From: Nitrospirae bacterium GWC2_56_14
GTDB lineage: Bacteria; Nitrospirota; UBA9217
Assembly: GCA_001803705.1 (NCBI GenBank)
Contig: MHDY01000237.1
Span: 1-10,683 of the forward strand
Direction: 5' to 3'
Length of the DNA: 10,683 nucleotides
Shown: positions 1-6,016 of the stretch, one piece after another
Layout: every line of letters starts with the position of its first letter
How positions within the stretch are numbered: the first letter of the stretch is position 1
Made by a program: the position numbers and the translations under genes
Notes under the pieces: generated by a model
The model's input: the letters and a program-made list of their open reading frames with translations, nothing else
The model's database searches: none
What the model was told of the DNA's origin: nothing

Positions 1-129
1 ATCGGCAAGCATGTGATAGCGCTTGAGCTGGCCCTGCGGCGTCCAGCGGAGCGCTTCGGGCCGGTCGCCGAATTTCTTCAGGTGCATATTATAAAAGGAC
101 AAGAGATGTTCTTTTGAGTATGGATCCAT
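1..129 (-). CDS. Partial N-terminus of a probable SAM-dependent methyltransferase (divergent gene)
   Basis: This is the first 43 codons of a gene that leaves the window on the left. It starts with ATG (complement of 127-129) and is open to position 1. A strong Shine-Dalgarno, GGGAGG on the minus strand (complement of 135-140), sits 5 bases before the start. The peptide begins MDPYSKEHLL and contains FGDRPEALRWTPQGQ. I recall this kind of opening from class I SAM methyltransferases, where it precedes the glycine-rich SAM loop, but that catalytic part is outside the window. The product name is therefore a family-resemblance call; the existence of a minus-strand gene is better supported than its function. 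It is transcribed away from the nuo operon, so it need not be functionally linked. Confidence 0.6.
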   Translation of the reverse strand, partial: MDPYSKEHLLSFYNMHLKKFGDRPEALRWTPQGQLKRYHMLAD

Positions 130-150
130 GACGACCTCCCGTGCGCCGCT

Positions 151-179
151 ATATTACGGTATCAGTCGACGGAAATCAA
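151..179 (-). promoter_or_regulatory. Candidate sigma70-type promoter for the divergent leftward gene
   Basis: On the minus strand, TTGATT (complement of 174-179) is followed after exactly 17 bases by TAATAT (complement of 151-156). Both boxes match the consensus at 4 of 6 positions. The expected start near 144 would give a very short leader of about 15 bases that still includes the Shine-Dalgarno at 135-140. This is a prediction from pattern only. Confidence 0.4.
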
Positions 180-262
180 GGGCATAAGGATTTATCTCCA
201 GCCTCGTTTTATAACCGTGGTTTACCGGAAAAGAATGTTTTTTATTCGTCATAATGTTTTGC

Positions 263-281
263 TTGACAAAATATTTGGCAA
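263..281. promoter_or_regulatory. Imperfect palindrome overlapping the nuo -35 box, possible operator
   Basis: The arms TTGACAAA (263-270) and TTTGGCAA (274-281) are separated by ATA and match in inverted orientation at 7 of 8 positions. The outer TTG...CAA ends recall sites of redox regulators such as Rex or FNR/CRP-type proteins, but the interior and spacing do not fit the consensus I know for either. The overlap with the -35 box and spacer would suit a repressor. No regulator gene is present in the window. Confidence 0.35.
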
Positions 282-291
282 AGCTTACTAT
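263..291 (+). promoter_or_regulatory. Candidate sigma70-type promoter of the nuo operon
   Basis: A perfect -35 box TTGACA (263-268) is followed by a 17-base spacer and TACTAT (286-291, 4 of 6 matches to the -10 consensus). The predicted start near 298 gives a leader of about 50 bases before the nuoA start codon. The surrounding sequence is clearly AT-rich compared with the coding regions. No other promoter of similar quality was noticed further down, so the whole set from nuoA to nuoG may depend on this one. Confidence 0.6.
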
Positions 292-346
292 GCACGAGTT
301 TCAGAAGTTGTAGTAATTCAAAATTTAATAGCAGGGAGTTTAGCGT

Positions 347-721
347 ATGACACCAAGTACCTATCTTCCGGAACACTTTTTACCCGTGGCAATATTCCTG
401 TTGCTCGGTATCGCTGTCGGCGTCGGCATGCTGGTTGCCGGATGGTTCATCCGTCCGCGGAACCCCTATCCCGAAAAGCTGCTGACCTATGAGTCCGGCA
501 TCACGCCCTTCATGGACGCCAATCAGAAGTTCTCCATCCGTTACTACATCATCGCCATGCTGTTCCTTATCTTCGATATTGAAGCCGTATTCCTCTATCC
601 CTGGGCCGTATCGTACAACCAGATCGGCCTCTACGGTTTTTTGGAGATGGTGCTCTTCATCATCATCCTGCTCGTCGGTTATTTCTACGCGTGGAAGAAG
701 GGGGCGCTCGAATGGGAGTAG
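347..721 (+). CDS. nuoA: NADH-quinone oxidoreductase subunit A
   Basis: NuoA is a small membrane subunit of complex I at the junction between the peripheral arm and the proton-pumping membrane arm. The product is 124 residues, normal for the family. Three hydrophobic helices are visible at about residues 10-33, 64-86 and 96-115. The family signature is present: YESGITPF (48-55), then KFSIRYYIIAMLFLIFDIEA with the conserved acidic residues D77 and E79 in the second helix. The ATG at 347 has a good Shine-Dalgarno, AGGGAG (333-338), 8 bases upstream. The gene is first in the operon. Its stop codon overlaps the start of nuoB, so the two are probably translationally coupled. Confidence 0.95.
   Translation: MTPSTYLPEHFLPVAIFLLLGIAVGVGMLVAGWFIRPRNPYPEKLLTYESGITPFMDANQKFSIRYYIIAMLFLIFDIEAVFLYPWAVSYNQIGLYGFLEMVLFIIILLVGYFYAWKKGALEWE
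698..704 (+). promoter_or_regulatory. Ribosome binding site that decides the nuoB start
   Basis: AAGGGGG lies 7 bases before the ATG at 712, inside the last codons of nuoA. An upstream in-frame GTG at 691 would place this site within the coding sequence and has no comparable site of its own, so 712 is preferred. Confidence 0.6.
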
Positions 722-1191
722 TCCAGAATCTTTTTGAGGACGGGTATATCACGACAACCGTCGATGGTTTTCTCAATTACTGCCGTGCAAGCTCCATCTG
801 GCCCATGACGTTCGGCCTCGCCTGCTGCGCCATTGAAATGATCCAGTACTATTCCGCGCCTCAGCACGACTTTGACCGCTTCGGCACCGTTCCCCGCCCG
901 TCTCCCCGGCAGTCGGACCTGCTCCTGGTGGCCGGCACGCTCACGAAAAAGATGGCGCCCATTGTGCGCCGCGTCTATGATCAGATGCCCGAGCCGCGGT
1001 ACGTCATCGCCATGGGGAGCTGCGCCGGTTCCGGCGGCATCTTTAATACCTACAGCGTGGTGCAGGGTGTTGATAATATCATTCCGGTGGATGTCTATAT
1101 CCCGGGATGCCCGCCGCGTCCCGAAGCCCTGATGAACGGCATCATCAAACTGCAGGAAAAGATCAAGAAAGAGCACTATATCCGGAAGTAA
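712..1191 (+). CDS. nuoB: NADH-quinone oxidoreductase subunit B (N2 cluster subunit)
   Basis: NuoB holds the terminal [4Fe-4S] cluster N2, which passes electrons to quinone at the NuoB/NuoD interface. From the ATG at 712 the product is 159 residues. The four N2 ligands are visible: tandem C38-C39 (GLACCAIEM), C104 (MGSCAGSGG) and C133 (PGCPPRPEAL). RPSPRQSD (62-69) and YSVVQGVD are also family hallmarks. The segment before RPSPRQ reads FGTVP, one residue shorter than the FGAEVF form I know from common complex I sequences; this looks like lineage variation, not damage. The start overlaps the nuoA stop by 10 bases. A 70-base spacer with a hairpin follows. Confidence 0.95.
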   Translation: MGVVQNLFEDGYITTTVDGFLNYCRASSIWPMTFGLACCAIEMIQYYSAPQHDFDRFGTVPRPSPRQSDLLLVAGTLTKKMAPIVRRVYDQMPEPRYVIAMGSCAGSGGIFNTYSVVQGVDNIIPVDVYIPGCPPRPEALMNGIIKLQEKIKKEHYIRK

Positions 1192-1218
1192 TACACCACA
1201 TATCCTGATCGAAACCGG

Positions 1219-1243
1219 GCACCGCGGACCTGTTGCGCGGTGC
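1219..1243 (+). other. Hairpin in the nuoB-nuoC spacer
   Basis: GCACCGCG (1219-1226) and CGCGGTGC (1236-1243) form a perfect 8-base-pair stem around a 9-base loop. No T-run follows, so this is not a standard intrinsic terminator. It may stabilise or process the message between two subunit genes. The nuoC Shine-Dalgarno (GAGG, 1254-1257) lies just outside the stem. Confidence 0.5.
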
Positions 1244-1261
1244 GGCCCGTGACGAGGTTGT

Positions 1262-1732
1262 ATGGATCCCTTACAGATCGCTAAGATGGTAGAAGAAAAA
1301 TTCGCCGGTCAGGTCCTGGATACGACGACCTATGCAGGCCAGGTCTCGATCATGGTCAAAAAAGACCTGATCAGGGACATCTGCCTGTATCTCAAAGATG
1401 ATCCCTCCCTCAAGATGGACCATCTGGCCGATCTGACGGCCGTCGATTATTCTACCTATCCCGGTGACACCGGCCTCCGCTTCGAAGTCGTTTATAACCT
1501 TATCTCTATCGAGTATCGCCACCGCATCCGTTTGAAGGTGCGTGTGCCGGAAGAGGACCCGCGGGTCGACACCGTCTCATCGATCTGGCAAACAGCCAAC
1601 TGGCACGAACGCGAGACCTTTGACCTCATGGGGATCAAGTTCGACGGCCATCCCGACCTTCGCAGGATCCTTTTGCCCGAGGACTGGGAAGGACATCCGC
1701 TCCGGAAGGAATATCCGCTGAAAGGATACTAA
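1262..1732 (+). CDS. nuoC: NADH-quinone oxidoreductase subunit C
   Basis: NuoC is a cluster-free scaffold subunit that packs against NuoD in the connecting module of the peripheral arm. The product is 156 residues, within the range of stand-alone NuoC; it is not fused to NuoD as in E. coli. The C-terminal signature is clear: NWHERETFDLMGIKFDGHPDLRRILLPEDWEGHPLRKEYP, running from about residue 114 to 153. The ATG at 1262 has GAGG 4 bases upstream. A 96-base repeat-rich spacer separates it from nuoD, unusually long for these two neighbours. Confidence 0.94.
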   Translation: MDPLQIAKMVEEKFAGQVLDTTTYAGQVSIMVKKDLIRDICLYLKDDPSLKMDHLADLTAVDYSTYPGDTGLRFEVVYNLISIEYRHRIRLKVRVPEEDPRVDTVSSIWQTANWHERETFDLMGIKFDGHPDLRRILLPEDWEGHPLRKEYPLKGY

Positions 1733-1736
1733 AAAA

Positions 1737-1810
1737 CAGGGTTCTGGGGCCAGGGTACAGGAAATAACCCTTTGCTTTTCCCGGCTCCCGGCTGCTGAAC
1801 CCCGACTCCT
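1737..1810 (+). repeat. Degenerate heptad repeats with opposing arms in the nuoC-nuoD spacer
   Basis: The left arm (1737-1761) contains 7-base units of the form C(A/T)GGGNN, for example CAGGGTT then CTGGGGC. The right arm (from 1779) starts with two identical units TCCCGGC (1779-1785 and 1786-1792) and continues in the same phase to about 1806. The arms are imperfectly complementary: GGGTTC at 1739-1744 pairs with GAACCC at 1797-1802, and roughly 16 of 25 positions pair overall before counting G-U pairs. A long weak hairpin is therefore possible. The nuoD Shine-Dalgarno AGGTGA (1819-1824) lies outside it. No T-run terminator is evident at the right base. Confidence 0.6.
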
Positions 1811-1828
1811 TTTTCTACAGGTGAAAAC

Positions 1829-3022
1829 ATGTCAGCTTCCTCGACGAAAGAAATAGTCCAGAAAGAAATAACGCTCAACATGGGGCCGCAGCATCCGGCC
1901 ACCCACGGCGTGCTGCGCCTGGTGCTCGATCTGCAGGGCGAGACCGTGGTAGGCTGCGATGCCCGCCCCGGGTATCTGCACCGCGGGATCGAAAAGTGGA
2001 TGGAGAGCAGGACCTACCATCAGATCATCCCCATGACCGACCGGCTGGAATACATCACCTGCATGAACAACAACCTCGGCTACGTGGTTGCCGTCGAGAA
2101 GCTTGCCAACATCGAGGTCCCGGAGCGGGCGCAGTTCATCAGAACACTGATGGCGGAGCTGACGCGGCTTTCGGGGCATCTGGTGTGGCTCGGCACCCAT
2201 GCTCTCGATATCGGCGCCATGACGGTCTGCATGTATACCCTGCGGGAACGGGAATTTATCCTCGACCTTACCGAGATGGTGACAGGAGCACGCCAGACGG
2301 TGAGCTATGTCCGCATCGGCGGCGTGCGCAACGATATTCCGCGCGACTTCTTCGACAAGTGCCGTGAATTCACCGAGATCTTTCCCAAGCGGCTTGAGGA
2401 GTACGATACGCTGATCCGGGAAAACCGCATCTGGCTCCAGCGCACCGTGGGCATCGGTGTCTTCTCGGCCGCGGACGCGGTCAATTACGGCCTTACCGGC
2501 GGTACGCTCCGCGGTTCCGGCGTGAACTACGATCTGCGCAAGGTCGAACCCTATGCGGCCTATGACAAGGTCGATTTCGACGTGCCGCTCGGCAAGAACG
2601 GCGATGTCTACGACCGGTACATCGTGCGCATCAACGAGATGCGCCAGAGCGTGCGGATCATCAAACAGTGCCTCGACATGATGCCGTCAGGGCCGGTGGT
2701 GACCCCGGACCCGCGGTATGCCATTCCCGAAAAAATGAACGTCATGAAAAGCATGGAATCGCTGGCCCACCAGTTCGTGCTCATGAGCAAGTGGGTCCCC
2801 ATGCCCAAGGGCGAGGTCTATGTGGCGACCGAGGCGCCCAAGGGCGAACTCGGCTTCTATATAGTAAGCGACGGCAGCGGCCGGCCCTACCGCATCAAGA
2901 TCCGCGCCCCCTCGTATGTGCATGTGAGCGCCCTTGCGAAGATGGTGACCGGCCATATGGTTGCCGATGTCATCTCATGCATCGGGACCATCGACATCGT
3001 GCTGGGCGAGGTCGACCGGTAA
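1829..3022 (+). CDS. nuoD: NADH-quinone oxidoreductase subunit D
   Basis: NuoD is the 49-kDa-type subunit that forms the quinone reduction pocket with NuoB. It descends from the large subunit of [NiFe] hydrogenases but has lost the Ni-Fe ligands. The product is 397 residues, typical of a stand-alone NuoD. It opens with NMGPQHPATHGVLRL (17-31) and contains PGYLHRGIEKW, DRLEYITCMNNNLGY and the C-terminal SCIGTIDIVLGEVDR. H26 and Y75 correspond, with a constant offset of 12, to the quinone-contacting His38 and Tyr87 of the Thermus Nqo4 subunit as I remember them, so the quinone site looks intact. The ATG is preceded by AGGTGA at 1819-1824. The next gene starts 18 bases after the stop and is not a complex I subunit. 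Confidence 0.96.
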   Translation: MSASSTKEIVQKEITLNMGPQHPATHGVLRLVLDLQGETVVGCDARPGYLHRGIEKWMESRTYHQIIPMTDRLEYITCMNNNLGYVVAVEKLANIEVPERAQFIRTLMAELTRLSGHLVWLGTHALDIGAMTVCMYTLREREFILDLTEMVTGARQTVSYVRIGGVRNDIPRDFFDKCREFTEIFPKRLEEYDTLIRENRIWLQRTVGIGVFSAADAVNYGLTGGTLRGSGVNYDLRKVEPYAAYDKVDFDVPLGKNGDVYDRYIVRINEMRQSVRIIKQCLDMMPSGPVVTPDPRYAIPEKMNVMKSMESLAHQFVLMSKWVPMPKGEVYVATEAPKGELGFYIVSDGSGRPYRIKIRAPSYVHVSALAKMVTGHMVADVISCIGTIDIVLGEVDR

Positions 3023-3040
3023 GGCGCCGAGGAACGCGGT

Positions 3041-3397
3041 ATGAAACTGAGAGAGATCATCAGCCTGCTTCACGCAGAGGTCCTGGCCGGTGAGGACCTC
3101 ATCAACGGCATAGACGTGGACCGGTGCTACAGCGCCGACCTGATGAGCGACGTGCTTGGCCGCTCCCATGCGAACGGCATTTTGATCACGGGGATCACGA
3201 ACCCCCAGGCCATACGGACAGCAGACATCGCCGACATCCAGGCGGTTTGCGTTGTGCGCGGGAAGCAGCCTGAGGCGGAAGCCGTTGCCCTGGCAAAGCA
3301 GAAGGACCTGCCGCTTTTTATCACGAAAATGGGGATGTTCGAGGCATGCGGCATCCTGTATACGAACGGGCTCCGGGGAGTGGCCGAGCGGCAATAG
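3041..3397 (+). CDS. DRTGG-domain protein, first copy
   Basis: This is a 118-residue soluble protein made of a single DRTGG-type domain (the fold also found in CBS pyrophosphatases, some phosphotransacetylases and HPr kinase N-termini). Visible family features are CYSADLMSDVLG (29-40), the strand ILITGITN (47-54), VVRGKQP (71-77) and LPLFITKMGMFEACGILY (90-107). In CBS pyrophosphatases this domain sits with CBS domains that bind adenine nucleotides, so a sensory or adaptor role is inferred. GAGGA (3029-3033) lies 7 bases before the ATG. It precedes the CBS-ATPase gene by three bases and is a distant paralogue of the protein at 4367-4717. I recall similar genes in clostridial [FeFe]-hydrogenase operons. 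There are no catalytic motifs or membrane segments. Confidence 0.82.
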   Translation: MKLREIISLLHAEVLAGEDLINGIDVDRCYSADLMSDVLGRSHANGILITGITNPQAIRTADIADIQAVCVVRGKQPEAEAVALAKQKDLPLFITKMGMFEACGILYTNGLRGVAERQ

Positions 3398-3400
3398 GCG

Positions 3401-4357
3401 ATGACACTCGAGCGTAAAGAGCAGGGGCCGCCGCCGGACCGGATGACCAAGACGCAGGAGATGGTCTACGAGCTTACGGTCGGCGAGGTCATGCCTCCGA
3501 CGATGGTCACCGTGGCCCCGGGGCAGACCATGGCAGAACTCAGGGTCCTGTTGCGCGACAACCGCCTGTCCGGCACGCCGGTGGTCGAGAACGGGAAGCT
3601 CGTAGGGATGATCAGCATCGAAGATCTGATCAACGCCCTTACCGACAATGCGATCAACGCTCCCATCCGGGAGCGGATGAAGACCAAGGTCGAATGTCTC
3701 TATGCCGATGAACTGCTGGTGCACTGCATAGCAAAATTTTCCAAATTCGGGTACCGGCGGTACCCGGTATTGAACAGGAACAATGAACTGGTCGGCATCG
3801 TCACCAAGGGGAGCATCGTAGAAGGCCTGCTGAAGAAACTTGAGGTCGAATACGAGCAGTCGGAATCAAAGGCCGCCCTGACGCGTCAGCGTCCGACCAT
3901 GCGGAAGTTCTTTGAGGATGTGACTGCGGACGAGATCAGCTTCGCATTCAAATATAATATTGCCGGCCAGACCCTGAAGGACGCCGGCAAGGCGGCCAGC
4001 GAACTCAAAAATGCACTCAAAAAACTGGGTGTCTGCCCGCCGCTGCTCAGGAGGATCGGGGTTGCCACCTACGAAGCGGAGATCAATCTCGCCTCATACA
4101 CCAAGGGCGGTGTGATTCGCGCCCAGGTGGAGAAGTGGGGGGTCACGGTAGAAGCGATCGATACGGGACCGGGGATTCCCGATGTAGAGAAAGCACTGCA
4201 GCCAGGTTTTTCCACGGCGCCTGACTGGGTCCGCGAGCTGGGGTTCGGCGCCGGCATGGGGCTGGTGAACATGAACAAATGCGCCGATGAAATGAACCTG
4301 AGATCGTCGGTTCCCGAGGGAACGCATCTGACCATGCAGTTCTATTATACGAGTTGA
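3401..4357 (+). CDS. CBS-domain pair fused to an RsbT-like ATPase/serine kinase domain
   Basis: The product is 318 residues. Two CBS domains lie at about residues 27-85 (VMPPTMVTVAPGQTMAEL... LVGMISIEDL) and 90-147 (MKTKVECLYADELLVHCIAKF... LVGIVTKGSI). A linker of about 25 residues joins them to a GHKL-fold ATPase at about 175-318. ATPase motifs are an N-box with E225 and N229 (EAEINLASY), G1 DTGPGIPD (254-261) and a G2 glycine lid GFGAGMGLVNM (281-291). The G1 segment and the following EKALQPGFST resemble RsbT/anti-sigma-type serine kinases more than two-component kinases; no phospho-acceptor His domain is present. CBS pairs usually bind AMP, ATP or SAM, so the likely design is ligand-controlled ATPase or kinase activity. 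Its substrate is unknown, and no STAS-domain partner is in the window. The start is 3 bases after the previous stop. Confidence 0.85.
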   Translation: MTLERKEQGPPPDRMTKTQEMVYELTVGEVMPPTMVTVAPGQTMAELRVLLRDNRLSGTPVVENGKLVGMISIEDLINALTDNAINAPIRERMKTKVECLYADELLVHCIAKFSKFGYRRYPVLNRNNELVGIVTKGSIVEGLLKKLEVEYEQSESKAALTRQRPTMRKFFEDVTADEISFAFKYNIAGQTLKDAGKAASELKNALKKLGVCPPLLRRIGVATYEAEINLASYTKGGVIRAQVEKWGVTVEAIDTGPGIPDVEKALQPGFSTAPDWVRELGFGAGMGLVNMNKCADEMNLRSSVPEGTHLTMQFYYTS

Positions 4358-4366
4358 CGGAGACCA

Positions 4367-4717
4367 ATGAAATTACGTGACCTGGTAGCGGAGTTCGGTT
4401 TGACCGTCAAAACCGGCGCAGGACATCTTGATAACGAGGTGACCGGCGGGTACGTGAGCGACCTTTTGTCCGACGTTCTGGCCCACGCCGAGGACGGGAA
4501 CCTCTGGGTCACGCTCCACATTCATCATAACATTGTGGCCGTGGCAGCACATACGTCGCTGGCGGGCATCGTTCTGATACAGGGCAGGGTACCGGACCAG
4601 GATACGATCGCAAAGGCCGAGGAAGAAGGCATTCCGATCATGGTCAGCGACCTCTCGGCGTTCGAGCTGGTGGGTAGATTATACAAGGCGGGGATCCGTG
4701 GCGCTGAGGCGCTTTAA
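4367..4717 (+). CDS. DRTGG-domain protein, second copy
   Basis: This 116-residue single-domain protein is paralogous to the product of 3041-3397. Shared features are the MKLR- start, GGYVSDLLSDVL (27-38, matching CYSADLMSDVLG in the first copy), a central hydrophobic strand IVLIQGRVP (68-76) and an end pattern IPIMVSDLSAFELVGRLYKAGI (89-110). Identity outside these blocks is low, so the two copies probably have different partners or ligands. GGAGA (4359-4363) sits just before the ATG. The end of the gene overlaps the next gene by 20 bases, which implies translational coupling to the PHP protein. Function is inferred as a nucleotide-sensing or adaptor protein; no catalytic residues are evident. 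Confidence 0.82.
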   Translation: MKLRDLVAEFGLTVKTGAGHLDNEVTGGYVSDLLSDVLAHAEDGNLWVTLHIHHNIVAVAAHTSLAGIVLIQGRVPDQDTIAKAEEEGIPIMVSDLSAFELVGRLYKAGIRGAEAL

Positions 4718-5444
4718 GGCCGATCTGCATGTGCATACCTGTCTGTCTCCCTGCTCCTGTCTGGATATGTCGCCCCGGGAAGTCGTGAGCGCGGCGCTTC
4801 AGAACGGGATGGACCTGATCGGTGTGTGCGACCATAACTCGGCGGAGAATGTGCTGGCCGTGAAGAAGGCCGGCAGCCGGAACGGGCTTATCGTTCTCGG
4901 CGGGATGGAGGTCACCTCCTCCGAGGAAGCGCACCTTCTGGTGTTCTTTGATGACGATGATGATCTCCTGGAGTTTCAGAAGTTCATCTATCAACACCTT
5001 GCAGGGAAAAATGACGGCCATTCCTTCGGTCTGCAGGTGATCGCTGATGACGAGGACGGCGTGAGCGGCTTTTGCGACCGGCTTCTGATCGGCGCGACGT
5101 CGCTCCCGGCCGAAGCGATCGTTGCACAGGCCCGGGCGGCAAAAGGCGCCAGCCTTGTGGTGGCCGCCCACGTTGACCGGGAAGCGTTCAGCATCATCGG
5201 ACAGCTCGGGTTCATCCCTGAGTCGCTGGTCCTGGATGCGCTGGAAATATCGGCGAACACGGACGTTGCCGATGCAAAAAAAAGATTCCCCGATTGCGCG
5301 AACTATCCGGTCTTGACCGGTTCCGATGCCCATACCCCCGGGGACATCGGCAGGCGTTACACCTGCTTTACGCTTGAGGACGGGACCGTGGCGGAGATAA
5401 AAAAGGCATTGACGGGCAGGGACGGTCGGAAGGCTGAGTGCTGA
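4698..5444 (+). CDS. PHP-domain metal-dependent hydrolase
   Basis: The 248-residue product has the motifs of the PHP (polymerase and histidinol phosphatase) superfamily, which holds two or three metals in a TIM-like barrel and cleaves phosphoesters. Visible metal-ligand motifs are DLHVHT (9-14), CDHNSAE (44-50), GGMEVTSSEEAH (68-79), AAHVD (156-160) and TGSDAH (207-212). All usual His/Asp/Glu positions appear present, so it should be catalytically competent. A cysteine cluster CLSPCSCLD (15-23) follows the first motif. An acidic run D85-D89 follows the third. The substrate cannot be told; a phosphorylated partner or a nucleotide is plausible given the neighbouring kinase-like ATPases. The GTG at 4698 is chosen because the first metal motif starts at residue 9. 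It has purine-rich AAGGCGGGG (4686-4694) upstream and overlaps the preceding gene by 20 bases. Confidence 0.85.
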   Translation: MALRRFKADLHVHTCLSPCSCLDMSPREVVSAALQNGMDLIGVCDHNSAENVLAVKKAGSRNGLIVLGGMEVTSSEEAHLLVFFDDDDDLLEFQKFIYQHLAGKNDGHSFGLQVIADDEDGVSGFCDRLLIGATSLPAEAIVAQARAAKGASLVVAAHVDREAFSIIGQLGFIPESLVLDALEISANTDVADAKKRFPDCANYPVLTGSDAHTPGDIGRRYTCFTLEDGTVAEIKKALTGRDGRKAEC

Positions 5445-5448
5445 GGCA

Positions 5449-5979
5449 GTGGAAGAGATATCGCTTCATATTCTCGACATTGCTGAAAACTCGCTGCGGG
5501 CGGGCGCAAAGAACGTGGAGATCGTGGTTGCCCGGGACCGGGCGCGGGACCTGCTGACGATCGACGTTCGGGACGACGGGACCGGAATGGATGCCGAAAC
5601 GCTTGCGCGGGTCCGGAATCCGTTCTTTACGACGAAACACAAGAAAACCGGGCTCGGCATTCCGCTCCTGGCCCAGGCGGCAGAGCAGGCGGGCGGCGGC
5701 CTGACGATCGACTCGGCACCAGGCAGCGGTACCCATGTATCGGTCACGTTGCAGTGGAGCCACATCGACCGGCCCAAGATGGGTGCCATGGCAGATACCC
5801 TGCTGACGATGATCGCGGGGCACCCTGAACTGGACTTGGTCTACGAAGAACGGGTGGACGGTGACGTCTTCCGCCTTGACACCCGGGAAATAAAGAACGA
5901 ACTGGACGACGTACCGATCAACGATCCGGCGGTACTCGAAGCGCTCAGGGGAATGCTGCGGGACGGCATGCGGGTCTGA
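5449..5979 (+). CDS. Small stand-alone histidine-kinase-type ATPase
   Basis: The 176-residue protein consists almost entirely of a GHKL/HATPase_c domain. The motifs are an N-box HILDIAENSLRAGA (7-20, with E13 and N14), G1 RDDGTGMD (41-48), F-box NPFFTTK (57-63) and G2 KTGLGIPL (66-73). The last 75 residues (after about 101) are not part of the core fold and are not recognised. There is no dimerisation/phospho-acceptor His domain and no sensor domain. It is therefore not a complete sensor kinase and would need a partner, possibly the DRTGG proteins. The GTG at 5449 matches the usual opening of this family (EISLHILDIAENS at the extreme N-terminus). Its start lies four bases after the PHP gene stop, with CTGAGG very close upstream. 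I recall this ATPase type next to [FeFe]-hydrogenase genes in Clostridia. Confidence 0.82.
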   Translation: MEEISLHILDIAENSLRAGAKNVEIVVARDRARDLLTIDVRDDGTGMDAETLARVRNPFFTTKHKKTGLGIPLLAQAAEQAGGGLTIDSAPGSGTHVSVTLQWSHIDRPKMGAMADTLLTMIAGHPELDLVYEERVDGDVFRLDTREIKNELDDVPINDPAVLEALRGMLRDGMRV

Positions 5980-6003
5980 AAGAACAAATTCATCAGATGA
6001 GTT

Positions 6004-6010
6004 GAAGAGG
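6004..6010 (+). promoter_or_regulatory. Ribosome binding site that decides the nuoE start
   Basis: GAAGAGG is 6 bases before the ATG at 6017 and only 3 before the alternative ATG at 6014. Upstream TTG at 6002 overlaps the site itself. The 6017 start is preferred; 6014 would add one methionine. Confidence 0.5.
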
Positions 6011-6016
6011 TTAATG

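Noticed and set aside
217..492. A 91-residue open frame starting in the nuo leader
   Set aside because: It overlaps the promoter and nuoA in a different frame and has no family features.
1219..1250. Intrinsic terminator between nuoB and nuoC
   Set aside because: The stem is strong but no T-run follows, and the operon plainly continues.
2975..3724. A 249-residue minus-strand frame opposite the first DRTGG gene and the CBS-ATPase
   Set aside because: It spans two clearly coding plus-strand genes and their junction, and its translation has no recognised motif.
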